NCBI GenBank assembly: GCA_016196755.1
Contig: JACPXC010000052.1
Span: 1-51,431, forward strand
Reading direction: 5' to 3'
Length of the DNA stretch: 51,431 nucleotides
Source of the DNA: Elusimicrobiota bacterium
GTDB lineage: Bacteria > Elusimicrobiota > Elusimicrobia > UBA1565
Every line of letters begins with the position of its first letter. Position 1 is the first letter of the stretch. Of the stretch, positions 31,863 through 39,748 are shown piece by piece. The notes under the pieces were generated by a model that saw nothing but the letters and a program-made list of their open reading frames with translations, made no database searches and was not told where the DNA came from. The translations under genes were made by a program, and so were the position numbers.

Positions 31863-32297
31863 CTAGTCGTTCTGATTGAGGAACGCGGGCATTAATTTCT
31901 TGAGCGTGGTGAGAGAAATCGGGTGCTGTCCATTCTTCGGAATCGGCTTGCTCTTAACGACAGTCCATGCCCGATCGCCGTTGCCATTGAATATCTCAGT
32001 GAATTTTCCCTCGCGGCCTATTTTGAGGACTAAGAGGTGTTGGGGGGCGCATCGAAGGCCGATCCGAGTACCTTGAGTCGCTTTCACCTCTACAGCCCTC
32101 TCCCCGCAGGTAGCATCCCGCCCCGGAGTGGAGGCTGTCAGGAGTTCTAGGCCGTAGTAGTAGGCAGCGAGCGCCTCGCCGAGACTGCCCACCATGTGCC
32201 CGTCCGGAGTGAAGTGCCGCCCCGGGAACATCCCCTCCAGTTCATCGACTACTTCGTAGAGACGCCGGATTATCTCTGGAAATCGTACCTCGTCCAT
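31863..32297 (-). CDS. DUF6998-like protein with PD-(D/E)xK-type motif
   Basis: A 144-residue protein carried inside the insertion. It reads like members of the DUF6998 family as I remember them (SLGEALAAYYYGLELL, ASTPGRDAT, KATQGTRIGL, KNGQHPISLTTLKKLMP). D61 in PGRDAT followed by E70-V-K72 gives D-x8-ExK, with E41 upstream. That is the order expected for a restriction-endonuclease-like active site, so a nuclease is plausible but unproven. The codon use and composition are less GC-biased than the neighbours. Upstream are TAGTAT/TATTAT boxes and a GGAG only 2 bases from the ATG. Confidence 0.7.
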   Translation of the reverse strand: MDEVRFPEIIRRLYEVVDELEGMFPGRHFTPDGHMVGSLGEALAAYYYGLELLTASTPGRDATCGERAVEVKATQGTRIGLRCAPQHLLVLKIGREGKFTEIFNGNGDRAWTVVKSKPIPKNGQHPISLTTLKKLMPAFLNQND

Positions 32298-32352
32298 TGC
32301 TCCGCAATAATACTAAACACGATCACTGACACCGTTGGGCGCCTTTCCAGCC

Positions 32353-32467
32353 TCGAGCTTCACGGATTGCGGCCGTTGCAATCCGTGAAGCCACGCGCCC
32401 GAGGCGCGTAAATAGCCTCATGACTGAAGCCAAATGTGAAGTTCAGGGACTGTCCCTAATCAGAAGT
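32353..32467 (-). repeat. right end repeat with three hairpins (inverted copy of left end)
   Basis: Hairpins at 32357-32391 (14-bp stem GCTTCACGGATTGC, 7-base loop), 32393-32409 (ACGCGC loop CCGAG GCGCGT) and 32445-32457 (AGGGACTGTCCCT). The outermost bases read ACTTCTGATT from the end inward. Substitutions relative to the left end in the long stem are matched on both arms. Confidence 0.85.
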
Positions 32468-32468
32468 C

Positions 32469-33473
32469 TTAACGGAGGCTGGGGTCGGCCTGGAGGCAGG
32501 TCACGGCTCCCAGGTTGACGATATCGTCGACGCTGGCGCCGCGCGAGAGGTCGTTGACGGGCTTCGCGAAGCCCTGAAGGATGGGGCCGACCGCCTCCGC
32601 CCCGGCCAGGCGCTGGACGAGCTTGTAGCCGATGTTGGCGGACTGCAGGTCGGGGAACACCAGGACGTTGGCCCTGCCGGCCACCTTGCTGCCGGGGGCC
32701 TTGCGGGCGCCGATCTCGGGGACCAGGGCCGCGTCGGCCTGCATCTCCCCGTCGACTAGCAGGTCCGGCGCCCTCTCCTGGGCGATGCGGACGGCCTCCC
32801 GGACGTGATTGACGAGCTCGTGCTCGGCCGAGCCCTTAGTCGAGAAGGAGAGGAAGGCGACCCGCGGCTCGAGGCCGCAGAGGGCCTTGGCCATGCGCGC
32901 CGTCGAGATGGCGATGAGCGCCAGCTTGCGCGGGGCGGGGTCGATGTTGATCGCGCAATCGGCCATGAGGAGGAGCCCGCCGTCGCCGACCTTCTTGTCC
33001 GGGAAGACCATGATAAAGAAGCTCGAGATCGCCGCCACGCCGGGGGCGGGCTTGATGATCTGAAGCGCGGGCCGGATGGTGTCGGCCGTGGCGTGCGCGG
33101 CGCCGGAGAGGAAGCCGTCCACCTGATCGGTGTGGAGCATCATGGTCCCGAAGAACAGCGGGTCGCCCATGAGGCGGTCGGCCTCGGCGGCGTCGACGCC
33201 CTTGTGCTTGCGCAGTTGGTGGTAGGCGGCGGCGAACTGGGCGCGCCGGTGGTCGCGGACCGGGTCGACGATCTCGACGTCCTGGAGGTCGGCGCCGCCC
33301 TGCGCGGCCAGGCCGCGGATCGTCGCGGGGTCGCCGAGCAGGACCGGCCGGGCGATCCGCTCCTGGGCCATGACGGCGGCGGCTTTGACGGTCCGGGCGT
33401 CCGTGCCCTCGGGCAGGACCAGTCGGCGGGACGAGGCGCGGGCGGCCTCGCGCAGGCGTTGGACGATTTCCAT
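32469..33473 (-). CDS. pta: phosphate acetyltransferase
   Basis: A 334-residue enzyme converting acetyl-CoA and phosphate to acetyl phosphate and CoA, for acetate overflow or ATP formation with acetate kinase (not in this window). It is the short, catalytic-domain-only type. Typical blocks: RRLVLPEGTDARTVKAA, DPLFFGTMMLHTDQVDGFLSGAAHATADTIRPALQ (the family M-x-x-x-G-x-x-x-x-x-x-G-x-x-x-T-x-x-x-x-R pattern), LLMADCAIN, and GRANVLVFPDLQSANIGYKLVQRLA. Ends next to the right repeat of the insertion, which touches its stop codon without damaging it. Confidence 0.95.
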   Translation of the reverse strand: MEIVQRLREAARASSRRLVLPEGTDARTVKAAAVMAQERIARPVLLGDPATIRGLAAQGGADLQDVEIVDPVRDHRRAQFAAAYHQLRKHKGVDAAEADRLMGDPLFFGTMMLHTDQVDGFLSGAAHATADTIRPALQIIKPAPGVAAISSFFIMVFPDKKVGDGGLLLMADCAINIDPAPRKLALIAISTARMAKALCGLEPRVAFLSFSTKGSAEHELVNHVREAVRIAQERAPDLLVDGEMQADAALVPEIGARKAPGSKVAGRANVLVFPDLQSANIGYKLVQRLAGAEAVGPILQGFAKPVNDLSRGASVDDIVNLGAVTCLQADPSLR

Positions 33474-33480
33474 GGCGGGT

Positions 33481-33486
33481 ATTCTA
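33481..33486 (-). promoter_or_regulatory. -10 box TAGAAT of pta
   Basis: TAGAAT on the minus strand ends 7 bases before the pta ATG, with no Shine-Dalgarno sequence between. It predicts a leaderless mRNA. Confidence 0.6.
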
Positions 33487-33503
33487 CCCGATACCGGCCG
33501 GGC

Positions 33504-34340
33504 TCAGCGTGAGGACGAGACGGGGGTAAGCTCGCTGCGCGCCTCGATGCGGAACGGTCCGCCACGGGCGGGGACGCTGACGGTCCCCGAGATGTCGCGC
33601 AGGGTCTCGGGGCGCACGGCGCTGTAGACGATGACGGTGCGCGGCTCGCTGTGGTGCGCCCGGACACCGCTGATTTCCAGGCCCTTGGCCGCGCCGAGGC
33701 AGTCCGCGTAGACCGCGACGAAGTCCGCGGCGTCGGTGGGGAGCATCTTGGGACCGGCGCAGCGGTCGAGGACGGGCTGGAGGACGCTGGTGCCGCGCGG
33801 GGCGAAAGCCGCGAGGTCCGCCTTGAGTTCGACCGGTTGGCCGTAAAGCTTGGCTTCGCGGGACTCGAGGCTCTTGGCCAGATCGCGGTGCAGCGGGCCG
33901 CCGGCGGCGGTGACGGGGATGCGGATCAGCAGGGACTGGCCCTGGACGTAGACCAGCGCCGCGGCGCCGTAGCGCTTGGAGACGGCCTCGAGGCAGGGGG
34001 CCAGAGCCTTGGCGGCCTCGGCCAGGGTGGGCTGGCGGATGTAGACCGCGTCGGCGGCGGCGCAGGCCTCGAGTCCCGAGAGAGCGTCGACCGTCTCCTC
34101 GGGGCGGCCCGAGAACGGGGCCGAGGCGCGGAGCTCAGGCACCGGGGCCCAGCGTGAGGCGTCGACCGGAGCGCCCAGGCGGCCGATGGCGCGGGAGGGC
34201 GGGCGGACGCGCGGCATGGCCGCGCCGCGGCCGTTGTCGAAGGAGTCCATGATGCGGCGCATGTCGGCCGCCATGGGGTCCATGGCCAAGGAATTCGAGG
34301 AGACGACGGTCAGCAGGCAGAGGGTGGTGAAAATCTTCAT
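33504..34340 (-). CDS. secreted protein of unknown function
   Basis: A 278-residue protein with a signal peptide (MKIFTTLCLLTVVSSNSLA), an Arg/Pro-rich linker to about residue 85, and a folded part with four cysteines spaced as two possible disulfides (ACAAADAV, APCLEAV, DRCAGP, ADCLGA). No domain recognised. It ends 30 bases before the pta start and has its own -10 box. Confidence 0.7.
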   Translation of the reverse strand: MKIFTTLCLLTVVSSNSLAMDPMAADMRRIMDSFDNGRGAAMPRVRPPSRAIGRLGAPVDASRWAPVPELRASAPFSGRPEETVDALSGLEACAAADAVYIRQPTLAEAAKALAPCLEAVSKRYGAAALVYVQGQSLLIRIPVTAAGGPLHRDLAKSLESREAKLYGQPVELKADLAAFAPRGTSVLQPVLDRCAGPKMLPTDAADFVAVYADCLGAAKGLEISGVRAHHSEPRTVIVYSAVRPETLRDISGTVSVPARGGPFRIEARSELTPVSSSR

Positions 34341-34346
34341 GGGGAG

Positions 34347-34352
34347 AGTCTA
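34347..34352 (-). promoter_or_regulatory. -10 box TAGACT of the secreted unknown gene
   Basis: TAGACT on the minus strand ends 6 bases before the ATG at 34338-34340. Confidence 0.5.
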
Positions 34353-34420
34353 GCCTTGGGGGGGCTCCCGCCCTATGACCTACGTTAAAGCCGGGACTTG
34401 ACCGGGATCAACGGCCGGGG

Positions 34421-35383
34421 TCAAGGGTAGAGGCGGGTGTAGTACTTGGGGGTGGTGTCGGGCCAGACCGAGCCGCCCTTGGTCGTGACGCGGGCGCGCA
34501 CGTAGGGGTTCATGGCCTCCACGAAATTGTGGGCGAAGTGGTTCGGGCCGGGGTCGAAGTGGGTCTTCGCCACCCAGCCGTCCTCCATCGCCTTGAGCTG
34601 GTGCTGCGGGACCGTGGCCAGCTGGAAGAGCCCGGCGCCCGAGAAATTGAACGGCTCCGCGAGTTCGCCGACGTAGTTCTTCCCGTTGATCGTGACGATG
34701 ACCGGGCAGTGCTTGAAACCTTGCAGGTAGCTCATGCGGATGTCGATGTTGCCGAACGCCTTGGTGGCCTCGCCGCCGCAGTCCGCCGCGGTCTCGCCGC
34801 AGGGGGCGCCGCCGCCGGAGGTGCGCAGGTTCATCCAGAGCCCCTTGCGCAGGAGGTCGTGGTTCTTCAGAGTGGTCTTCTCGAACACGATCTTCTGGGC
34901 CGTGGCCACGTCGCCCAGCCAGTTGTAGACCGAGAAGTAGTCGAAGGCGGCCTTCTCGGCGGCCTCGATGGCCACGCCGCCCTCGCCGGGCAGGTGCATG
35001 TGCAGGATGCCGAAGTTGGCGGGAGGGTCGGGGTTGGTGCCGCCCACGCCGCCGCTGATGGGCCAGACCGGGTCCTCGACTCGGAAGGGGCGCTGGGCCG
35101 TCGGGTAGAGGCCGGAGGGGTTGCCGGCGGCGCCGGGGCCGCCGCGGAAGATGCGGTGGGGGAAGACCCCGTTGATGTAGGCCAGGCGATTGAGGAGGTC
35201 GGTGTAGGACTCCATCTCGAGGGTGGCCGCCGCGTCGATGGCGAACTGCTGGCGGATCTTCTCGCGCGAGATCTGGCCGATCTCGACGAGGAAGATCGTG
35301 ATCAGGATGAACGACGGCAGGATCAGGAGGAAAGGGACCGCCAACTGGCCCCGGCGCTCGGAAAGAAAGGCCGGGGCGCTCAA
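34421..35383 (-). CDS. TadE/TadG-like pseudopilin-type membrane protein
   Basis: A 320-residue protein from the TTG at 35381-35383, which overlaps the upstream TGA (TTGA) and has GGAG just ahead. The N-terminus reads SERRGQLAVPFLLILPSFILITIFLVEIGQ, a basic stretch then one hydrophobic helix ending in Glu, as in TadE/TadG-type proteins of the Flp pilus and related systems. The remaining extracytoplasmic part has four cysteines and no known domain. No other tad genes are in the window. The ATG 66 bases further upstream would add Arg-rich residues that look non-coding. Confidence 0.65.
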   Translation of the reverse strand: MSAPAFLSERRGQLAVPFLLILPSFILITIFLVEIGQISREKIRQQFAIDAAATLEMESYTDLLNRLAYINGVFPHRIFRGGPGAAGNPSGLYPTAQRPFRVEDPVWPISGGVGGTNPDPPANFGILHMHLPGEGGVAIEAAEKAAFDYFSVYNWLGDVATAQKIVFEKTTLKNHDLLRKGLWMNLRTSGGGAPCGETAADCGGEATKAFGNIDIRMSYLQGFKHCPVIVTINGKNYVGELAEPFNFSGAGLFQLATVPQHQLKAMEDGWVAKTHFDPGPNHFAHNFVEAMNPYVRARVTTKGGSVWPDTTPKYYTRLYP

Positions 35384-36558
35384 TGCTCCTCCCCGTAAAA
35401 CGGCGCGCGCGTGTTGTGGATGCGGCGCTCGGTGTTGCAACTGCCGCACTTGAGCCCGACGTCGGTGGCGCGCTTGGTCTGCAGGAGCTGGATGACGGCG
35501 TCGTTGCCGGTCAGGGTCATCCCGGCCAGCTCGTGGCGCGCCGTGGCCTCGCCGGCCTCCAGCTTGCGCAGCTTCCAGCGGCCGCCCTTGGCGTACTCCT
35601 TCATGTCCTTCTTGAAATCGTCGCCGATCATGGCCATGACCATGTCGTCGCCCTGCAGGCCGGGCGGGACCTCCTGGAGCGCCGCGTAGTTCGGGCCTCC
35701 ATAGTCCTCCGCGGGCTTGGAGGGGTTATCGAGCGCGCCGAAGTTCTCGAGCGCCTCGCCGGCCTCGCCGAAGAACGCGCCGGTCGGGATCGCCGTCGGA
35801 GCGCCCGCGGCCGGGGCGTAGGGACGGAAGTCGTCGGCGGCGGTCTTGACGAAGGAGCCGCTCATGCCCGAGTCGCCCTGCAGGGCGCCGAGGCCGGTGA
35901 CAAAAGAGGCGCGCATGCCGTCGGCGAGCTCGGCCGGGGTGATGATTCCGGCCAGGCCGCCCGAGAGGGCGGGAGGCTTCTGCGGCTTGGGGAGCTTGTC
36001 TTTGCCGTCCACCGCCGAGGCCTGGTTCGGTTCGACCACCTCCTTCTTGGCGTCGCCGCCGCCGAAATAGGCCAGCCCGCTGCCCTTGCGCTCCCAGACC
36101 TCGAAGCGCCGCGAGTCGTCCTTGCCGTCATCGTAGTTCACCATCAGCCACTCGGTGACGCCGAGGCGGCGCGCGATCATGATCGCGTCGACGACGAGGA
36201 TGCTGACCGCCAAGAGAAGGACCACGGTGGCCAGCACGGGCCGCTCGCGGGCGTAGTCCATGAGGCGGCCCATCTGGACGCCGGGGTCGCGCTCGACCTT
36301 GGCCTGTTCCTCGGTGAACTTGAAGCCGTCGGCCTTCCATGTCGGCAGGGCCCCGCCCTTGCGCTCTTCCTCCGTGTCCTGGGGGGCGGCGGACATCGCC
36401 TCCGCCAGGGACTTGCGCATGGCGAGGACCTCCGCGGTAGGCGGCGGTCGGGTGATGGGCTCGGGAGGCGGCTGGGCCTCGGTGCCGTGGGGTTTGCGCT
36501 TGAGATGGCGCGTGAGGGTATCCCACGGCTTTTTGCCGGGGGGCTTCTCCTGGCTCAT
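35380..36558 (-). CDS. single-pass membrane protein of unknown function
   Basis: A 392-residue protein. A basic Pro/Lys-rich cytoplasmic N-terminus (1-100) is followed by one transmembrane helix (ATVVLLLAVSILVVDAIMIA) and an external part with Gly/Pro-rich and acidic stretches. The C-terminus carries KCGSCNTERRIH, a CxxC that could bind a metal or haem (no CxxCH). The ATG at 36556-36558 is preferred; TATCGT ends 6 bases upstream. It is cotranscribed with the TadG-like protein and is divergent from the gene at 36666. Confidence 0.65.
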   Translation of the reverse strand: MSQEKPPGKKPWDTLTRHLKRKPHGTEAQPPPEPITRPPPTAEVLAMRKSLAEAMSAAPQDTEEERKGGALPTWKADGFKFTEEQAKVERDPGVQMGRLMDYARERPVLATVVLLLAVSILVVDAIMIARRLGVTEWLMVNYDDGKDDSRRFEVWERKGSGLAYFGGGDAKKEVVEPNQASAVDGKDKLPKPQKPPALSGGLAGIITPAELADGMRASFVTGLGALQGDSGMSGSFVKTAADDFRPYAPAAGAPTAIPTGAFFGEAGEALENFGALDNPSKPAEDYGGPNYAALQEVPPGLQGDDMVMAMIGDDFKKDMKEYAKGGRWKLRKLEAGEATARHELAGMTLTGNDAVIQLLQTKRATDVGLKCGSCNTERRIHNTRAPFYGEEH

Positions 36559-36564
36559 ACCTGA

Positions 36565-36570
36565 ACGATA
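36565..36570 (-). promoter_or_regulatory. -10 box TATCGT of the TadG-like unit
   Basis: TATCGT on the minus strand ends 6 bases before the ATG. Confidence 0.5.
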
Positions 36571-36665
36571 GGCCGGGAGGCGGGTTAATTCAATACCCAA
36601 AAAGTAAGAATTTAACGGCAGGACTTGACGGATAGGCCCTCGACGGCTAGCTTATATGGGAGATA

Positions 36666-37268
36666 ATGGAAGAGAAACGCGGCTTCGGCATGGCCGCTTC
36701 CGAGCCCGATGAGCAGCCCCGGCGGACGCCGGCCTGGGCCAATCCACTGCTCTGGGCCGGCGTCGGCGGGCTTCTCGGCGCGGGGATGTTCATGTGGTCG
36801 ATGCGCGCAGGGGTGACGCGCGCCGCCCGCGCCCGGCTGCCCCAGGCCCAGGCCGCCGCCGGGCAGTTGGCCGCAGCCGCCAAGCAGGCCGCCGCCTCGG
36901 CCCAGGAGCTGGCCAAGGACTACGTGCCTCAGGAACCGGTCGAGGAGGCGCCCTCGGGTCCCTCGGCCGACACGCTCGCGGCCCCGGTCGACCCCTCGCA
37001 GCGGCGGCGCCGGTCCGATGCCGGGACCGCCGGCCGCTCGCTGGCGGTGCGGACCTCGAAGCGCGACAAGGGTTTCGGCTCGGCCTCCGAGGTCCAGGAC
37101 ATCCGCCAGCGCTGGGACGCCCCGGACGTCAGCTACGAGGCGCCGGTGCCGTGGGGCGAGACCGACATGGGCCGCGGCGTCAAGCAGACCGGCGGCCTGG
37201 CGATCTTCTTCTGGCTGTTCGGCTGGGCGCTGTTCCGCTTCACGAGCAACCGGGAAAAGACGTTCTAG
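36666..37268 (+). CDS. two-helix membrane protein of unknown function
   Basis: A 200-residue protein with a transmembrane helix near residues 27-45 (LLWAGVGGLLGAGMFMWSM), an Ala/Gln-rich amphipathic segment, a polar linker with Arg-rich parts, and a C-terminal helix (GLAIFFWLFGWALFRF). Upstream are TTGACG (36625-36630), TAGCTT at 17-base spacing, and TATATG 7 bases before the ATG. The MFS gene follows with a one-base overlap, so the two may work together. No family recognised. Confidence 0.6.
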   Translation: MEEKRGFGMAASEPDEQPRRTPAWANPLLWAGVGGLLGAGMFMWSMRAGVTRAARARLPQAQAAAGQLAAAAKQAAASAQELAKDYVPQEPVEEAPSGPSADTLAAPVDPSQRRRRSDAGTAGRSLAVRTSKRDKGFGSASEVQDIRQRWDAPDVSYEAPVPWGETDMGRGVKQTGGLAIFFWLFGWALFRFTSNREKTF

Positions 37269-38479
37269 TGGGCCTGTTCCGCTCCCTGCGCCACCAGGCG
37301 TACCGGCGGCTGTTCATCGGCCAAGGGGTCTCCTTCTGCGGCTCGTGGATGCAGCATACCGCCCAGGGCTGGCTTGTCTACCGGCTGACCGGGGATCCTT
37401 TCCAACTGGGCCTCGTGGCCTTTCTCGGGCAGGCGCCGGTGCTGTTCCTGGGGAACTGGGCCGGGACGCTGGCTGACCGGCTGCCGCGCCGGCGGATCGT
37501 GGCCGTCACCCAGACCCTGATGATGCTGCAGGCCGCCGTCCTGGCAGGGTTGACCCTGTCGGGACGGGTCACGGCCGGCCTCGTCCTGGTCATGTCCGCG
37601 CTCCTGGGCTGTCTGGTGGCCTTCGACTTTCCCGCCCGCCAGCTGTTGGTCGGCGGTTCGGTGCCGGCGGCCGACCGCCACAACGCGCTGGCGCTCCAGT
37701 CGGGAAGCGTCAACGCGATGCGTGTCATCGGCCCCTCGCTGGCGGGCTTCGTGATCCACGCATGGGGCGAGGGGCCCTGCTTCCTGCTCAACGCGGTGAG
37801 CTACATCCTCCTGCTCGGAGTCTTGGTGGGGATGCCCGACGGCGAGCCGACCTCGGCCGGCGGGCCGGAGACGGGCGGCCTAGCCGGCCTGCGCGCCGTC
37901 CTCAAGCCCGAGGCCCTGCGCCAGATCTTCATCGCACTGGGCGTGTTCGGCCTGCTCGGCCTGCCCTACACGATGCTGATGCCGCTGTTTGCCGAGGACG
38001 TCCTGCACTCCGGGCCGCGCGGGCTCGGCATCCTGCTGGCCTCGGCCGGGACCGGGGCCACGGCGGCGGCCCTCTACCTGGCCTGGCGGCCGTCTGCCGA
38101 AGGGCTCGAGCGCCTGCTCGCCGACTCGACCTTGGTCTTCGGGCTCGGGCTCATGGTCTTCTCGCGCATGCGAAGCCTACCGCTGGCCTGCGCGGTCCTG
38201 ATCGTGTTGGGCGGGGCGATGGTCATCTTGCTCGCGGGCGCGAACACCCTGATCCAGGAGCTCGCCCCGCCGCGGCTGGCCGGACGGGCCATCGCGGTCT
38301 TCGCGATGTTCGTCATGGGGTTGGGGCCCTTCGGCAGCCTGGCCCTCGGGGCGCTGGCGGCCCGCGCCGGGGCGCCGGCCGCCGCGGCGGCGGCCGGCCT
38401 GGGCCTGGTCTGCGTCGGAATGGCGTCGCTCCGGCGGCTTCCGGCCTCCGTACGACTGGCCCGCGCGGGTAAGCTATAA
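37268..38479 (+). CDS. MFS transporter (EntS/DHA3-like exporter)
   Basis: A 403-residue permease with about twelve helices. The N-terminus LRHQAYRRLFIGQGVSFCGSWMQ and the loop GTLADRLPRRRIV (between helices 2 and 3) are typical of the DHA3/EntS branch that exports siderophores or drugs. The GTG start shares a base with the TAG of the upstream gene. The stop codon TAA lies inside the TATAAT of the response regulator gene. Substrate unknown. Confidence 0.87.
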   Translation: MGLFRSLRHQAYRRLFIGQGVSFCGSWMQHTAQGWLVYRLTGDPFQLGLVAFLGQAPVLFLGNWAGTLADRLPRRRIVAVTQTLMMLQAAVLAGLTLSGRVTAGLVLVMSALLGCLVAFDFPARQLLVGGSVPAADRHNALALQSGSVNAMRVIGPSLAGFVIHAWGEGPCFLLNAVSYILLLGVLVGMPDGEPTSAGGPETGGLAGLRAVLKPEALRQIFIALGVFGLLGLPYTMLMPLFAEDVLHSGPRGLGILLASAGTGATAAALYLAWRPSAEGLERLLADSTLVFGLGLMVFSRMRSLPLACAVLIVLGGAMVILLAGANTLIQELAPPRLAGRAIAVFAMFVMGLGPFGSLALGALAARAGAPAAAAAAGLGLVCVGMASLRRLPASVRLARAGKL

Positions 38480-38480
38480 T
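38475..38480 (+). promoter_or_regulatory. -10 box TATAAT of the response regulator unit
   Basis: A perfect TATAAT containing the MFS stop codon TAA ends 8 bases before the GTG start at 38489. Confidence 0.65.
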
Positions 38481-38488
38481 TTGACCGC

Positions 38489-38854
38489 GTGCCCAAGAGA
38501 ATCTGCCTCATCGACGACGAGGAGGACTTCACCGATATCACGGGGACCCTCCTCCAGTTCCAGGGCTACGAGGTCAAGACCTTCAACGACCCGCGCGACG
38601 GCCTCAACGCCGTCAACGCCGGGGGCTTCGACGCCGTCGTCGTCGACATCATGATGCCGCACATGGACGGTCTCTCGCTCATGCGCACCCTGCGCGCGGG
38701 GACCTACGGGAAGAACCCGATGTTCGCGCTCTCGGCCAAGCGGCTCTCCGACGAGGACCGCAAGTTCCTGCTGACCCACGACATCCACTTCGTCCCCAAG
38801 CCCTTCGAGCCGCGGCGCCTCGTCGAGCTCATCGGCAAGGCCCTCAGCACTTGA
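38489..38854 (+). CDS. single-domain response regulator
   Basis: A 121-residue stand-alone receiver. It has the acidic pocket D9-D10, phospho-acceptor D53 in VVVDIMMPHMDG, switch Ser in ALSAK, and lysine in VPKPFEP. No output domain, so it acts by protein contact or phosphorelay. No kinase is adjacent; the hybrid kinase at 29669 is a possible but unproven partner. Its stop overlaps the TTG start of the NUDIX gene (TTGA). Confidence 0.92.
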   Translation: MPKRICLIDDEEDFTDITGTLLQFQGYEVKTFNDPRDGLNAVNAGGFDAVVVDIMMPHMDGLSLMRTLRAGTYGKNPMFALSAKRLSDEDRKFLLTHDIHFVPKPFEPRRLVELIGKALST

Positions 38855-39360
38855 GCCGCGCCGCGCGGGACACCTGCCTGTGCTTCACGCTGGACGCGGC
38901 CGGCGGCCGCGTCCTCCTCATAAAAAAGAAGCGCGGGATGGGCGCCGGCAAATGGAACGGCCCCGGCGGCAAGCTCGAGCCCGGCGAGAGCGCGGCGGCC
39001 GCGGCGGGGCGGGAGACCCGCGAGGAGACCGGCGTGACGCCGGTGGCCCCGCGCTACGCGGGCCTGCTCGAGTTCCGCTTCGCGGAAGGCTCGGCCTGCT
39101 GGGACAACCTGTGCCGGGTCTACCGGGCCGACGCCCATGAGGGGAGCCTGGGGCCGGAGAACGACGAGTGCGCGCCGGGCTGGGTCAGTGTGGCTGAGAT
39201 CCCATATGACGCGATGTGGGAGGATGATCGGTCGTGGCTGCCGCTGCTGCTTGACGGAAGGCCATTTCACCGGGTCTATCGGTTCGGCGCCGGTGATGCG
39301 CTGCTCGGAGAGCTGATCCGAGACCCGGTGACGCACGATGGATTGCCGGCGGCGGACTAA
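38851..39360 (+). CDS. NUDIX hydrolase (8-oxo-dGTP diphosphatase-like)
   Basis: A 169-residue pyrophosphohydrolase. The Nudix box is complete: GGKLEPGES followed by RETREETG, matching G-x5-E-x7-R-E-U-x-E-E-x-G-U. The segment LIKKKRGMGAGKWNGPGGKLEPGE, with KWNGPGGK before the box, is like MTH1-type purine enzymes that cleanse oxidised dGTP. The TTG start overlaps the response regulator stop (TTGA). Composition drops in GC in the last 150 bases. Confidence 0.88.
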   Translation: MSRAARDTCLCFTLDAAGGRVLLIKKKRGMGAGKWNGPGGKLEPGESAAAAAGRETREETGVTPVAPRYAGLLEFRFAEGSACWDNLCRVYRADAHEGSLGPENDECAPGWVSVAEIPYDAMWEDDRSWLPLLLDGRPFHRVYRFGAGDALLGELIRDPVTHDGLPAAD

Positions 39361-39365
39361 CCCGT

Positions 39366-39746
39366 TTACTCGACGTCGACGACGATCGGAGGCTTCGGTT
39401 TGGGCTTGCGTTCCGCCGTCTTGACCAGGTCCGATGAGATGAACCCGTCCCACCCGCTATAGAGCAGGTAGATGACCGCCGTCAGCGCGCAGAACAACCG
39501 CAGCAGGAACTTCTTCGAGAAGACGGCGTAGAGGAACAGCGCCGCCGAGACGGCGTAGGTCTCCGGCGGCATCTGCTTCTGGGTCGAGGCGGAGACCGGC
39601 GCGGCCACCGACGTCTCGCCGGCCGCCGGCTCCGTGCCCCCGATGGCCAGCATGTGGCGCAGGCGGTCCTTGGGGACCTGGCTTATCGAGTCGACGCGGT
39701 GGACGCCGCCCTGGGCGTCGGTGTACTCATAGACGGTGTCGGCCAC
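39366..39746 (-). CDS. small membrane protein with DUF4124-like N-terminus
   Basis: A 126-residue protein starting at GTG 39744-39746. The first 25 residues, VYEYTDAQGGVHRVDSISQVP, follow the DUF4124 pattern (YxYxDxxGxxHxVD). Two hydrophobic segments (about 65-80 and 86-100) may be one or two membrane helices. The tail is Lys/Pro-rich. It is preceded by its own TAAACT box, which starts with the stop codon of the MFS gene upstream. Confidence 0.6.
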   Translation of the reverse strand: MADTVYEYTDAQGGVHRVDSISQVPKDRLRHMLAIGGTEPAAGETSVAAPVSASTQKQMPPETYAVSAALFLYAVFSKKFLLRLFCALTAVIYLLYSGWDGFISSDLVKTAERKPKPKPPIVVDVE

Positions 39747-39748
39747 GT

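Larger units (their letters stand above)
31641..32467. mobile_element. hairpin-ended insertion carrying a DUF6998-like gene
   Basis: An 827-base segment bounded by two imperfect inverted copies of about 115 bases. It starts 1 base after the stop of the hybrid kinase and ends 1 base before the stop of pta. Each end carries three hairpins in the same order: a 6-bp stem AGGGAC/GTCCCT, a 6-bp stem ACGCGC/GCGCGT with a 5-base loop, and a 14-15-bp stem. The long stem differs between the ends but stays paired. The layout is REP/RAYT-like or MITE-like; no transposase is present, so it would have to be moved in trans. Confidence 0.75.

Noticed and set aside
31640-32468. CRISPR array or tRNA in the less GC-rich segment
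   Set aside because: The repeats are two inverted ends with hairpins, not regularly spaced direct repeats, and no tRNA T-loop motif is present here or elsewhere in the window.
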